From assembly GCA_013399115.1 (NCBI GenBank), contig VXAA01006450.1, forward strand, positions 26,335 to 90,334: 64,000 nt of DNA. The letters run 5' to 3'. This document shows, piece after piece, positions 28,101 to 43,100 of this stretch. The position numbers and the translations under genes were made by a program. Within the stretch, counting starts at the first letter, position 1, and each line of letters starts with the position of its first letter. The notes beneath the pieces are model-generated. The model was not told where the DNA came from. It saw only the letters and a list, made by a program, of their open reading frames with translations, and made no database searches. Source of the stretch: Anseranas semipalmata (Eukaryota > Chordata > Aves > Anseriformes > Anseranatidae).

Positions 28101-31100
28101 AAGATTGGGAAACATGCCTCAGTCAGGCTTTGTCTCGCCCAACATCTTGGCGATTCTCTAACATCCTGGTTTGGGCTATTCCTGTGGTTCCTGGGATGTG
28201 TTGCATGCCCCACGCTGATGAGAACCATTGCTGTAGGGGACGTGTACATGCTCTGTACCCCTCCAAATCCCTGGTATCACCTGTGGTCTGCAGCCCCTGT
28301 TTCACTGCGTGTCCTCCAGATGTGATGGGCATAAGCTTCTGCTGCCCATAGTTGTGCCTCTGAACACACATTTCCCTGCTCTTCCCAGCCAAATCATCTC
28401 CTTTTTGGCACTTATGGAGTTTGCACAGCAGCTTTCCACCCTTAACCTTCCAAATGCACGTACGTATTTAAGCTACAGAAGGCCAACCCCAACCTTTAGC
28501 ACTACCTAGGAATCGGAAAGCAGCATCTTCTGTCATCTTGGGTGGATCTCCCTTTTTGGAGGACGTGGTTTCTCTGGCCTGATGTGCCTGCCTGTGTGAC
28601 CACAGATGCTGTTAATGTTTCAGTAATTCGGAGTTACTTCACCGATAACTCAGAATATTTCATGGAATCAGTGGAGGGAAGCGAGTACGTGACAGTTTTG
28701 CCTGCTGGCTGACATTTCTCCCTGAAGCTATAAAATAGCTGTAAGTCTTGGAGTATTATTTTACCCCCCCTGGAAGGTTTGTCTTGCCATTCACCAGTTG
28801 AAACAATGCAGCCATGGAGAACTTCAAAGTGACTTTGCTTCAACAGCAGTGAGATCCAGGTTCCTTCCTGTAAACACTCCCTTTTCATGGCTCAGATTCC
28901 TTGTTTTTAAAGGTGCTTTTATTAAGAATCACCTCTTAATGCTCTGCCCGGCAGTTTGCCGGTGGGTGTGATACTCCTGGGCTTCTTCACTTGTGGAGAA
29001 ACCAAATTCATCTTCCCATGTGCTTGGGAAGTGCGATAGGCTGAATTGAAGTGTTTTTACCTTGATTTTTTCTTTTAATGTCACCACGTTTTATAACTTC
29101 TTACTTCTGGTGATTGAACGTAGGCCTTGCACGCAGAACCAAAAATGCAAGTAATTATGCTTATCTCATGAATCACCGCTTCAGGATAGTTTGTTCTGTT
29201 TTATCAGGATCTTAATGAGTAGCTGTTGAGGATCTCATGCGGGTAGAAACCTTATTTTTGCTCAACTCAGGCTGCTTATTGCAGTGGGAGATTGACCACT
29301 GATAACTGCTGTGGTGCCAGCAGCAAAGCGATGCTGGCTTAACGTTGCTCGCTTAAACCGTGAATCTGGCACAGAAAATAGGGGGCATTCGGGCTGTTGG
29401 AAATGACAAGGATATTTTCTGGCAGTTTAAGTGATACTGTGTCATTATTTCCCTCTTCTACTTATCCCACTTGTTTACCGATGCTGTGTGCTGATCTGCT
29501 GGCACTCCAGGCTGTTTTGATACTGTAGAGGTTTGGCTGAGGGCGATTGCTGCTCTCATTTGGGGTTCCCTGTTTAAGTGGAGTATTACTGTTGCCGTTT
29601 CCTTGACAGACAGGTAACGTGCAGGTTGGCAGATTAATGCCTTCTATTTAGCTAACAACCAAGAACTAGACAGAATTTTGATTTACAGCCTTTGATATTT
29701 GCAAGTGAGGGTTGTTTCTGTTTGTTTTGCACTTTGCATTCTGTGAAAGCAAGACCATTTTCTGAGCTGCAGCCTTGCATGTTTGCTCTCTGCTGGGCAT
29801 TTTTCATTCTGGGATTTTATTGGAATCATTCAGTAAAACATTTATTGCCGTGGTACAAAACAGGTACAAAACAAAAGTCTTTGTCACGTAGTTTTAGGTC
29901 AGTAATGTGAAATGGTTTTAGCTGCTTATCCTTTGGTGTTTTTTTCTTTTTTTTTTTTTAATTTGCTTACTGATGTGGAGGGCTTGTGTAGAGGTTTAGA
30001 AGTGGAAGACCCCTTACCATAAGACTGAGTATAAAATGTGCTGTTTTGTGTATGACACCTGCTGACTGCGCGTATTTGTCTTATTACTTAAATTACCTTT
30101 TTGCTCAAATATGCCTTCATGTCATAGGCTTTAGGGACTGAAGGGTCTCTTGTATGAACATATCATAAATCATGAAGTACTTCATGTGCTGGAGCTACTG
30201 CCTGGCTTTCATGCATGACAGCAAGTCTGGTCATCATCTTGGGAAGCTGTGTTGTGAAAAGAGAAAGATGTCATAAGAACTAAGTGTTCAAAAGCCTGAA
30301 ACTAGAGAAATACCAATTAGGAATTATGCATCTGTTTTTTAACAGCGAAGGTTATGAGCTCTTGGGGCAAAGTACTGCAGGGAGCGGTGGGCTCTTGTTT
30401 GCAAGTGGAAGAGCCTTTTCCAGAGGGAGCCAAGCGCAAGCTAGGGCTATAATTGTGTAGCTGGTGTTACGAGGTCCACTTAACCGCCTAACTTCAATAT
30501 CTGCCTAGCTTTAACATCTCTGAATATCAGAGGACACGATGGGTAGTAATCTTACAGTACCGTGCGTGGTTGCAGTGCAGATATGAAAGGTAAATGATGT
30601 ATTGAACCGATTCAGTTAAGTTGCGTGTGACTGCCTTTCGATCCAATTTTGCGCAGGCTGGGTGACAGCGTCTAGCAGCCTCCTTGAAGTCTCTGTTTAT
30701 CTGTATTCGAAAAGCTGGCTGCGTTGGCATGAGTGCCACTGTGAACAAGCCTCAGTTAATTTGGCAGCTGAAAGGAAGGCTTGGTGTGGAAGAAGGCAGG
30801 GCAGAGCACTGCTACAAGGTCTGAAGAAATACAGCCTCCCTGCTCTTGCTTTCTTTCTAAAGCTCTTAGATGCTAGACAAAATGACTTGTGTTGTGAAAC
30901 CCTCTTCCTTAGATTGGCATGACAGGCAATAAAACATGTAGTGGAGAGGGAGGATAAAGGAAGCCTCTGAGCTCTGTCTCTGCTGCCAACAAATGCAGCC
31001 TTGGGTAAGTTACCATTCCCCTTTATCAAAGCCATACAGTGGGAACAATGCAAGAGGCTTCGAGAGACTCTCAGTGCCTTTCTGTTATTTAGAAAGGAAA

Positions 31101-34100
31101 AAGAAAAGCTTCATGTTTAAATCATATGGTTTTGAGTTATCCGTGTGGTTTTTGATAAAACAGGTAGCTGAATTAATGCCGTTGAACCAGGTGACAAATG
31201 CACTCACAGACCAAAGCGTTGCTTAATCTAAGGTTTATAAAACCTTAAAGTAGATATTTTGAATCATATCTATATGCTGCGATAGTTTGCTAGACATGCT
31301 TAACCTAAAGCATTACACAGCAAGCGAGTGAGTTTACTGGGCTTGCAAGACTGCCTACTTCAATGTATGCTGCTGATTGATAAATACAGTCTCTAGGCTC
31401 ATTAGTTAAATTAAGCAGGGTTATTTTTAATGAAGATTTTTTGCATGAAGTATGGTAGTGTTTCAAGGTGTACTTTGGTTTTCATTCTAATGAACATGTG
31501 CTATGAAGGGTTGTATGATATTTGAAAGGTTCTGAATCTCTCTCTGAAGTGCTTATAAGTCATTGGAGAAAATATGTTTAGCAGTTGACCTTAAAGACAT
31601 TCCCATTGGAAAAGACTAGATAGCTCAGTAAGGATGTTAAGAGATCTGGTTTTCTGCTGCTAATTTCTGTTGCTCAGTGATTTTGGGCAAAGGCAATTGC
31701 TTGATTTCTGAAAGGAGCACTGGACTTGACGCAAGCTTTGGAAATCTTTCAGAAGAGCTTGTGAGTTTTGAAAACTTTTGGTATCAGAATCCTACTTGAA
31801 ATTGTATTGCAGCTAAAAATCACGTTAGGTATTCCTCAAGTCTGCAGTGTGTATTTATTACAAAGAAGCTGTGGGGAATTGCAGTGTTGGCAGCCTTTCA
31901 AGCAATCTCTTACAATACAGCTTTATGCCTGTAACATATTTTCTCTTCCTTTCTTTTTGCAAGTCATGTTTTAACCAGATTTCTTTCCCTTTCAACTCTG
32001 GAAAGCAAGTGTAATGTTTGAAACGCTGTGTTGTGCTTGGAGAGGCTATATTTTCCTCTCATTCTGTGGAACAATAAATGGAAACTTGCTTGTTTGGCAT
32101 TGCACAGCCCAAGTCTTCCTCTGGGAGCATTCAGTCATTAATTTGTGATGGGAAAATCAAAGTTCAAGGGAAAAAATAGAGGTGTAAGGAGGGAGATAGA
32201 AGCGAGGGAAGGTCCCTTCAGGTGCTTGCTTTTAACATACAGCCAAACACAAACAATGTGGTTTGAAGCTCTTCTGCGTGGGCCAAGTGTCTGTTTGAAT
32301 TCTTGCCTGCGCAGACTTGTGAAAGCTTAAAAGCCTGTCTGTTTTCAGGATCGTGCTTACACCTGACACCGCGTGGCACTGGGCAGCGAGATCAGCCAAG
32401 GAGGTGAAGCTGCATTCCTTCGTGCTGCTCCCGTCTCGCATAAATGTTAATTTATGGAGTGGATGCTGTGTGCAGGAGGAGAGAACTGGACAGAACCCCC
32501 CCCTCCTTTTGATTTATAAGCGTAGCATTTATGTGAGGTTCGTTATTCACTGGAGACTGGTTTCCTGGTCACTTTTTTTAACCAGCACAATAGCAGCAGT
32601 GCATTGCTGTGCCCCGCTCGCTCCAACACTGCAGTAACTAGAGGGAGAGCAGGCTGCTGGCGAGGACACATACCCTCTGCTTATCCTATACTTGTTCCAG
32701 CAGCGACAACTCGCAGTGGTAACGGCAGTCCTGCAAACAAGGAATTAGGACAGCAAACTCCACTTGGCACTGCTGTTAAGTAAAGCATGGTAAGAAGCTG
32801 GTATCGATTGTTACTTACACAAAGAAATTGGGTGTGATGGCTTAGCAGTGATGCTACATCTTTAAACTGCCTTTCTCCATCCTGTGCTTAAAATAGCACC
32901 GTGAATGTCTGCATGAGTTGATTCTTTTGGGAGCTAGTTATGAAATCATGGATTACGTGATCTGAGAGCATGGACAATGCTAACGTGGTGATAACTGTTA
33001 CTGCAGTACCTGTAGAGGGGAATTTTATCGCAGTGCCCTGTTTTTGTAGCAGCAAATGACAAAATTGGATACCCAGCATCTTTTCTGTCTTTGTGGTTAA
33101 GCTTGGACAGCCTCATTCAATCAGCTGCATGAGTGAACACTTAGGGAGTTTACAAGTCAGAGTGGCCAAATTAGGGTAATTAGACATCTTGTCTGTTTTG
33201 TTATACTGGCTGCAGAACAGTAATGAGGTTAAAGGAATACTGTCAAGTTGATTGAGACACAAAGCTGACCTACCTAAAAGCTGTTGTCGTTCTCCTGTGT
33301 ATGTCTGAATACTTGGATTTTAGTATGTCCTTTCTGCATATGTTTAGTTTCATGTCATTTAGAGAGAATGGGCAGAATGGTAGAAATGTGTGGCCTGGTG
33401 TGGAAGCTATATGAAGAAGCCACGTAGAAGTTGTTGCAGTTCAGTTGTCTTTTGAATGCCATCAAATAGCTTGACAGTCTCTAAAGTTCATTTTACACAA
33501 TTGCTTACCTGTAACAGTTGTAGAAGCGCAGCACCTCTTGATCTGCAGGGTATGGCAAACATGCACATCATATTACAGAAAACTGAATGCAATTGAGAAA
33601 TGCATAACTTAGGGTATTGCTGCTTAGGAATTCTCCTTTTGAGCCCCTGTGGTCTGCTTGATGTTCAATCTAGAGTTGATATTTTAAAATGACCTTGTCC
33701 CTATTCTATTCTTCTATCACAGTGGTAATCTTGAAACTAAAAAAGTGTTTTTGAGGTTATCGGGGTTTGCTCCTCAGGGACTTTGCCACGCAGGTTCTCC
33801 AATGCCATCTTTTCTTTGTGCTTTACTGAAGGTATGCAGGAGAGATGCACAACGGTCCTACGGCTAGTTTTCTGTAGAGCAAAATAATTGTGTCTATATG
33901 GCTGAGAATTTCATGTGTTAAGGCCTCATAATTGAAGGTGCTTCCAAGAAAAAAATACTGGTTAAATAGCCCCAAAATTGGTTAGGATGGCTCATCTGTT
34001 AAATCAAGCAGTGGCTGAGGACAACAGGGCGATATGCTGAAGTCTGATTTTTGAGGAACTTAGTCGGCTGGAGCATGTGATCTTTATATGAATTTCCCTT

Positions 34101-37100
34101 TGCTCCCTTTTCCTCTTATATACTTTGTCATCTGTTATATTTAGTTCCTGTGATGTCCGCAGGCTTTTATCTGAACGTCTGATATTAATTTCACATGTGT
34201 TAAGTGGTTTTTATCAAAGCAAGCTACTAGGTTTTTTCCTTTTGCAAAAAATGCTGGAGGGAAAAACTTTTTTTTTTTTTTTTTTTCCAGTGTTGTGTTT
34301 TGGGGAAAACAACTGTTAACAAATCCTTTCTTTAGCAATACAGGATTCATCCTAGAGCAGCTGACCTTGGGTGATCTGCCCACCTGCCTGCAAGGTAACA
34401 GCTTCTTCATTTGCAGGAGGAGAGGGGATAGAAGCACATCCAAATGAGTTGGTTTCAACCTGTGTTTTTAAGACTTATTGTAAGAGTATTGTGCACTGCT
34501 ACGGAAGGCTCTGCAGAAGAAAGTCTACTGGAAAGCGTTTGTAGGTGATGCAGTAGCTAAGTAACTTCACTTCTTTCTCACTATAGCTCCAGCCATTGCC
34601 ACCCTGGTTTGTGTGATGCTCTTGCCAGCAAGAGTGGGGAATCTGGAAAAGGAAAGTATAGGCAGGGCTGTTTAAAGCGATGAACCATGGGATCTGTGTG
34701 TCTCCCGAATCTCAGCCCTGTGCTCCAGATGAAATAAGCAATGTGGTAACTCTCCAAGATAATTTTGGCAGACCTTTTGGCTGTCGGGTTTCGTTTGTTG
34801 TTGTTTTTTTCCTTTCCTCCCCCTCTGTGTTCAGTTATGAAATAATAACTACATCTGTCTTCTGCCTTACACTGCAAATTTTCAGTTTCTGTCTTAAAAT
34901 ACCTGCTAGCTGTCAGAGTTAGTGGTGTACAGCACACTGGTTTGTGTACTAGTCAGCAGTACTGTTTTGTGGTGTTTTGTCGTCGTTTTTTTTTTCTCCA
35001 CAGTAATTGCTATTATGAATTTGTGATGTTTTGTAGCGTTAGGCAGTGTGAGCTCTGTGGAACAGCTCATCTGCAAATACGCTGCAGTTTATTTTTGGCA
35101 GGGCTGCTAGTCCATCTTCATGCGATAACTTCCTCTCAGAGAGCCCTCTTTCCTCTTCCTATCCCTAACCCCCACCAAAACACAGGTAGACATAAAGACG
35201 ATAATTTCCTTAAGCAAGTTGTGTGTGTGGCTTTTTTATTTTGTAAGGAAGCGACATGCTACTGGCTTGATGCATCTGCACAGTTTGGGGGAGTTACAAT
35301 TGGGAAAACACCCAGGTGGAAATGAAGACAGTTGCATTTAACTGATCTACAGGGTCTAAAAGTAAAGAGTTGCAGCTGCTGCCTGTTTGAGTTTCTCTGC
35401 TTACACTGTAGCATTTAAGCTTGAATGTTGTCCCCCTCTTTTGCTGGGTAGGGGTGTCATCTTTTTGGTTACAACCTGGTTGTTTCTTTTTGCAAAATAT
35501 TTTAGCTGGTAATGATACAAATTGGAAGGAAAACAGCTGACTTTCCAATTCCAGCCTGACTTATGTTCCCACCCAGTTTGGGGTTTTTCACTGTGACTGG
35601 GAAGCTGCCTTGTGAATTTGCGTGGGTGATCCAGTAACCGTGGAACCCAGCAGTGACATTTCTAGAAGTGTGTATTTGATTAATGGTTCCTGTTCTGTCA
35701 TCCCGTACAGAGTATTGTGTGTTAAGCATTAGCTGTATTGCATAGGTTCAAACTAACAGAAAACTTGGTATTTGGCTGTTAGCTTCTCGAGCTGGTCTGG
35801 TGTCTTTGATTTAGAGAAACAAAGTATGTGTTTGTAGCTTCAAACTGTTCTAGTGAAAGTGGGTCCAGTTCATCCGCTGGAATTCCGGTACCTGCCTATT
35901 TCCCAGCACAGATACACATAACTGCTTTTTGTAATTCAGAATTAACTGCAGGTGTCGTTTAGCATGTTTGAAATCTCTAAATTTGGTTCAGCGTTAACAA
36001 AAATAATGCTTTTCTCAGTGATGTCTGTTTAATTAAAAGTAGTTCTTAGGATATGTGTAGGAACATCTGCTTTTATTATTGTTTGTAGGGACACTGCTGT
36101 GTGAAGTGCTAAATCCTGACTGTGTCACAAAGTGCTTTTGCATGTGCTGTCCCATATGAATTGCAGTCAAGCAGGCAGCAAGTTGCGTCGAAAAGCAAGA
36201 AGTTTGGGAGAGACAACCAGCAGGGAATCTACAAGTTCAAAGTTCGAATTCAGCAGACACCGTCGTTGGCTCCCCGGCACATACGAACGCCTTGCATCTC
36301 ATCTGTGGGTGTGAATACCAGCAACTGGCTGTGCGGCCTACACTGGCAGACTTCACATGGCTTCTTCAGGACGCAAAGTTGGCATCAGGAGCTGACGAGT
36401 TTATTTGATATCACCTTTAGGCGTGTTTGAGGAAAAGAGGTGGCTCTACTGTGTACGTCAGACTAATGAGTTATCATACTATCATGGAAATAATCACTGA
36501 GACCACAAACTATTAAACACTTCTCCACACGGCACATACCACACTTTGTATCCCAAACAGATAGCTGGAAAAGGAAAAGAGAAGCTTAAGCGAAACCAGC
36601 TGAGTGCTGCTAGCAAGTATCTAGTGCTAGTGGCTACTGTGGAAGAAAAGAGCAGTGCACGGAGGTGAACATTAGTGCACATCTGAGGTGGAATTGACAC
36701 TTTTCTTTATCTTATTTTAGGGTCTTGGACTTCCAGAATTTCAACTTTTTGCAGAGATTGTTATGCCCAAAGTGTAGCAGAACCCACCTCGAACATACGC
36801 TACATCTGCATTCACTTCATAAAGAATTACACAGCATTTGCTTATAACTCCAGGCTTTTAGTAACAATAGAATTATTTTTAAGAGTTGCGTATTTAGAAG
36901 AAGAATTAAGAAGTACGAGCAGCAAATTTTATAAGGGTACAAGGAAAAAATGTGATTGATTCTCTGGGCTGTTGGGTTCTTTCCCCCCTTTAATTACAAT
37001 GCTTTATGGCAGAATTGACTGGTGACACTTCACAAAACCTTTTTTTGTATAGGTTTTATGAAGAAAGTGAAAACAACCGCTGTACCACCAGGCCAGAAGC

Positions 37101-40100
37101 TATTTCAAGAGCAAATTCCCCCCTCTTCTAAAGCAGTGGCAGCTTTAACAAATTAATATTTTACAGGGCTACAGCACACTGGCAGCGGTGAGACGTGAGC
37201 TATTGCCATGTTTTCTGCAGTGCCTGCCTGTGCGTTTCGTATTCATCATTCCTGGCAGTGGGAACCAGCACACAGGTCTCAGTTTCTAGGTGATCGATTG
37301 CTCTGTTCACTAGGACTTTATGTAAAGCTATTTTATTACGGCAACGTTTCCAGAAAAGCCAAACAATTGTTATTGACCAAGATGGACATTGTAGATGCTT
37401 TAGTCCAGGAAAATCTTCTGAGCTTTGAATTCACAACTGATGTAGCGTCTGTCCTGGAGGTGCTGTGTATTTGTTTGCTGTGGCCAAATTAAGGCTCATT
37501 CATGCAGCATTTTGGGTTAGCCAGCTCTGTGGCTCTCTGTTTTGCAGGATGTTTTGCCAAATCCATTCTGAGGTTCTTTGTATTGTAAGCGACAGTGGAG
37601 GGATAGGTACCTGATAGCCTTATAGGTAAATCCTTGTGGCACGGGACATTTGAACATATGATGAACTTTTAATTGGCCTGAAACGCATGTAATTCAGCAT
37701 GCATGTAAGGTTGTCATGAAAAGGACCTTTTTTTTTTTTTTTTTTTAAGTATCTACAGCCATGAACACTTTTTGCTTCAGAAACAGTGTTGTGAAAAGGT
37801 TGAAGGCTCCTTTTTAGGTTGATGGCTTTTAGGAGGGAGAGGTGTTGAAAGATGTTTCAAAAGAAAAGGCACGCTGGGGAGATAAACAGCTCTGCGTGTA
37901 AGAGCAGCGCAGGAAGCGAATAGATGGCGTTGCTCGTGAGAAGCTCTTAGAAGTCATTAGTGATAAGAGCGAGGAAGGAGGAAATCTGGTTGGCAGCTGC
38001 AGCGCGTTCAGCAGCGCCTCCGACCTTGGCCTGGAGGTGCCTGGGGGCTGCTGGGGGGAGCTTGCTGCTGGGTTTGCTGAAAAGCTGCAGGGAAGGTCTC
38101 CGTGTAATTTATCATGTGTCCAAAAGCCCCACGTCCCATATTCTGGCATTATTTAATGCGTGCATTATAAGTTGGTGATAGATCGGAGGGCTGCTGTTTG
38201 GGTGCCTGCTGGGAGCGGTGTCCCATCAGTCTCGTGGGGCTGGGGCTGTATCCTCCTCCCAAACAGCTCCTCGCCCTGCAGCGGGACAGCACGAGAGCTG
38301 GCGAGAGCCCAGGAGGCCGGCTGGCAGGAAAGCACGTGGTGGGATTTAGCCTGACACAATTTATTTGGGAAGGAGGGATAACTGATGGTGCACGGTGCGT
38401 GTTTCACCTTGCTGAGGATCTGAACTCTCTTGCCAAATCTGTGAAATGATAACTTAATCCGTGATTGCCTCTTACAGCGCTGTAGGCCATAGTCTCTGGA
38501 AGAATGTTTTGTCAGCCAAAATGTATATTTAGCTTTACCGACCTCGGTTACAATGCCTGTTCCAGCTAGGTAATTTCTGAATTAATTCGTGGCCAGATGC
38601 TTTTACATTATCTACATTGTAGCTTCTGCAATTGGTACCACTAGTCATGCATCTTTGCTAATCCATGTTACTGATTTATTTTTTTTCAACACGAATGAAT
38701 TACCGACAGTGATGTACAAGCCCTTAAGCAACTGCCAGATGTGTTTTTGAAGGTGGTGGGTGCTGGTACAAGGATTTAGTGAAACATTTTTTTGTACGTA
38801 AGAATAAATAAAGATTGTTGGAACAAGAAGTACAGAATAAAAGATTATTCAAAATGATCTTCCCCCTTAAATTCTTCAGGTTTATCTGATTCCCCAAATG
38901 AGAGCTTTCAGCTGGAACACAGTGGGCATGAGAGGACGGCGGTGCTTTGAAATAGTTATGTGGTGTGTTGGGTCAAGAATAGTTCACCAAATATTTCCTA
39001 CGCTTAAAAATGACCACAGTGATTTGCTGAGGTGGGAGGGAGAAGAATTAACAAAGCAGATATGTAAGTTCTTCTTTTGGACAAAAGCTGAATTTAGGAA
39101 ATTTCGGGGCACAGGGAAATGCTACAGCGAATTGGTAGCACTTAGGCAGAAGTAGTTTGGGCTTCTCTCCCCAGATGCTGAAGAAATAGTTATTTTGCAA
39201 AGAGAAGGAAATGGAAATGCTAACTGCGCATGCGATGTTTTAGTCCCACTAAGGACTCCAGCACCTTCAGGCTGTGCCAGTGTTGTGGCTGTACATTCAT
39301 CTGCTCCTTGTCCATACTGTGTGCATCGCGAGCCCACAAGGCTTTACCCCATAACCTTTGCAGGGGTCTGTCTCTCGTTTTCACTCCAAAGACTTTTTTG
39401 TTTTCCAAACAAGTTCTTTATGCAGATCTATACGCTTTTGTGCAATTCTAGGTTTAAGCAGAATTAAGTGTTTGCCTAGAGCACTGTGACATTTTTTTCA
39501 GCAGTCCAGAGCCATTAGCAAAGCATAACAGGACAGGGGAGCTGAGCTGTCATGGTGAAGGCTTGCCTATAATTTTCATAATGTGCTGTATTTTCCCTTT
39601 GCTTTTCAGCAAACAGGTCAATTACAGTTTATTCTCCCCAGAGACTTCCCACCCATGTGCGGGGAAAAGAACAGCTGATTTCATAGAATCATAGAGGCTT
39701 GGGTTGAAAGGGACCTTAAAGATCCTCCAGTTCCACTCCCCTGCCATGGGCAGGGATGCCACCCGCTAGATCTGAATGCCACACTGAGGATGAGGATTTC
39801 TTTTCTATGTCAAGCAGAACAGCAGCTTGGTGCAAAAATTTTAGCTTAAAAAGCAGACAAAAAAATTATTTATTTCCTCATGCCAGGTATTCTAGTAGTC
39901 GGGTTCCAGTCCTGAGACAGTATTAGAGTTTGGAACAATGTCAACAGAAAATTACTCCTGCTTTCCATAGCAGGGATGTGGATAGGTGAGGAAAGCAATC
40001 CTTTCTTAACATTTTTTGTGGCAGAACTGTGATTTTGCAGCTGCTGAGCTGTTTGAGTGAGTTTGCATAAAGCGATGGGTAAAAAGGTTTGAAATCTTCA

Positions 40101-43100
40101 TGAAGAAAAAGTAATGTATGCCAAATATTTCACGTTTCTGTTGACATTTAGCATATGGCAAATGTCAAAGTGGGTATTGATTGCTGCCTGCTGTATTATC
40201 TTCATCCTGTTATCAGTTAGCAGAGTTTGCTAAAACGGATGGGAGGAGTATGGACACTATTGAAAGGGTTGTGGTCAGAGGGGAGGAAAGGTGTGAAGTC
40301 TGTGCTCTTGGGCAGAGTGAAAGATAGTATAACACTTTTTTTTTTTTTTTTTGAAAGATAGCGAATACTAATTTTACTATAGCCAAATGTTTGAGGCTTT
40401 TAAATACATGAAGATTTCTTTTAAAGTGCTATTTTTGAAATGCCAGTGTATTGACAAGCTGCTGTTCTCAGACTGCATTATATAGGGCGGTTCAGACGTG
40501 CTGTTCTGTTCTTTTACCTCCTAGGCTCCTTGGACATCAATGGGAGGTTTGAGTTGATAGTACATAGATATTGTGCAACAACCTCTTGCTTATCACTATG
40601 ATCATGGAACGGGTATATGCTGAAATAAGGAAATTTGGGCAGTTACTGAACCATGGAAGCAAGACAAATATCTTTTATGCTAATAACCAAACCTTTCTGC
40701 CTACAGCTCTTATCTTTCCCTCCCCCCCACGCAAGCAGATTATCATCATTTGTGATTTCCAGTGTGCCTGTAGTTTTAATGAGTCCCTAATGTGGAGCTG
40801 GATCCAAAACACGCCGTGTATAGACTTGCCATTTGAAAATAACCCTTTGTGTAGCAGCTGCCAAGTTCTGGGGCACCGAAAATGGCTCCAAGGTACAAAT
40901 TCGTGCACTGTGTGTGTGCCCAGGACATGTGCTCTTGAACAGCTAAACACCCGGTGATGCTGGAACTGCTTTGAGATTCAGAAATTGGATAGTATATCCA
41001 ATGAAATTCCCAGCCTCGTAGATGTGTTGTGCGTGCACCAAGCACACCATTAAGTTGAGTTCTTTACAAAAGATGGCCACAACAATTCTCTCTTCTGAAC
41101 TACAGCTGTTTCAAATGTTACCTGCTTGCTTAGTGGCTAGTGGACTTGCTGAAGAAGTTGGAGAACTGAGTCCACGCATCTCCTCGCAGGCATCCCCTTG
41201 AGGAAGGTGTTACTCCTGACTTGAGGACAAGAAGGCGAATTTGTGGAACCAGAAGACAAGTTGAAGGAGGCACTTTGACTTGCTGTTTAGACCATTGAGC
41301 TGGAAGGTGTTTCCTGAGTTGCAGTCTTGTGACTATCTAACATGAATTGCATGGGCAATCATGAGATAAACGACTAAGTTCTTTTGGGATGTGGACTTTT
41401 CAGCCAAAAATGTGTAATAGTAGGCATTAGAATGTAGAGCTTATTCGTGGCCTAAGGAATTCAGTGGAAAGCGTAGATATGGAATTAGCAAGCATTCAGA
41501 TGCACTTAAGCTTGCAGAATAGCCACCTCTTCTACACATTGTGGTTAGAGGGAGTTAGCGAATATTTAAAAGAAACAGCAAACATTACAAAATTTTCTGA
41601 ATGCTCTGGGTGCACCATCTGTTCCTCTGAGTTGAAGAGCGCTTGTGGTAATTTCTGTAACTTGCAGTGATGGTGAGGGTGAAGAGCTCGTCGGCTGCGC
41701 TGGGGCCTGGTGCCTGCATGGCTGCAGATGCTTTCATGCTGCTGTGAGTGGCTCTTGCTCTTTATCACACACTGTTCTTTTTGTCCTCATCCTTGTTTGA
41801 GGCTTGAGAGGTGTAGATTTGTTTTTTTTGTTTGTTTGTTTGTTTGTTTGTTTTTTTGTCAGATAATACTGGAAGTGCACGTTCATGCATGTGTTGGTGC
41901 ATGTGTACAAATATAAGCAAGTATGTGGAAAAAATCAACTTTCTTCCAAAGTGGTTCTGGATGATGTATTTGTGTTTTCGAGGAAGATGGACAATTCCAA
42001 GCTGGTTTAAGGTAGAGGCTCTAATGAGCTTATGAATGAGGTGGTACAGCTGGCTGATCTCCAAAAGGAGAAAGGACTGGCTTGGTAGAACTGAGAGAGT
42101 TCTTAAAATATTTTATCATGGATTAAAAAAAAAAAAAAGCCGTTCTCATTCCTAAGCTGCTTACAGAGGGCTCTTCTCTCTCTGCTTGTCCCTCTTTCCC
42201 ACCTTTATTTTCTACTTCTAGCCGCCAGTAGACTCTCCTTAGAAATTTCTGTGGTTGTCAGCAAGCCTTCCTTCCTGGAGGAGGGGGTTGTTGACACTTC
42301 TGCAGCCGTGCACAGGGGCAGGGAGGGTCCTGGGGAGGTTGTGCCATGCAGTTGCCATCTGTCGGTGGTACAGGTGTTGCTTTGGCTTGCTCCCAGCTTG
42401 CACCCTTTTGCTGAGTCTGTAAGAAAAACCAGCTTACACTAAGGAATTGCAGTAGGCCTTGAGATCATTTTGAAGTGAGAAAGGTGAGGCAAATCTTCCC
42501 AAAACGTCGCTGTAGGCTGCTCTAGGTGACTGAAAACAGACGCAGATAGAGTCGCTTTGGAAGATTTTTCCCAGCAGAGCTGGTGCTGAGCCCTCTGCCA
42601 TAAGTGCACACACTGAGGTCAAAACCACCAGGGGGAAAGGCGTAGAAGTATGGCATGGCTATCCGATGCTGGGAAGACCTCACAAAATGCTCTGTATAAA
42701 TTTATGGTGAAAATGCTCTTTGTGTTTAAAATCATTTTCTCATTTTTTGAATATTCTTGGCATATTTAATTTCAGAGTTGAATAAAGTTGCTGATACAGA
42801 ATTCAAACACATTCGTGGTTGTCTGTGTGAGCTCTTGTGAATCCCGCCTGCCACCCGAGGAAAAAACGTTCCTTAGACTTCTTAAAGGAAAAACCTACGA
42901 TTTAAAAGTGGGCATGCTAAAATCTTACAATGAAGAGGGAGGGCTTAGGGATGTCTAAACACTGCTCTTGATTTGCAGCTTACCTTTGTGTAAGATCAGT
43001 TGCAGTGTTTCCTGCGTGGTGAATTGCCAACTTGCTCACAAAAAAGCTCAAAATGTCTCGGACTGATAGCTGTTCTGAAACGGGGACTTCAAGCTGGAAG

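Noticed and set aside
34268..34290. T19-ccag resembling a strong splice acceptor
   Set aside because: No open frame with kinesin similarity and matching phase follows.
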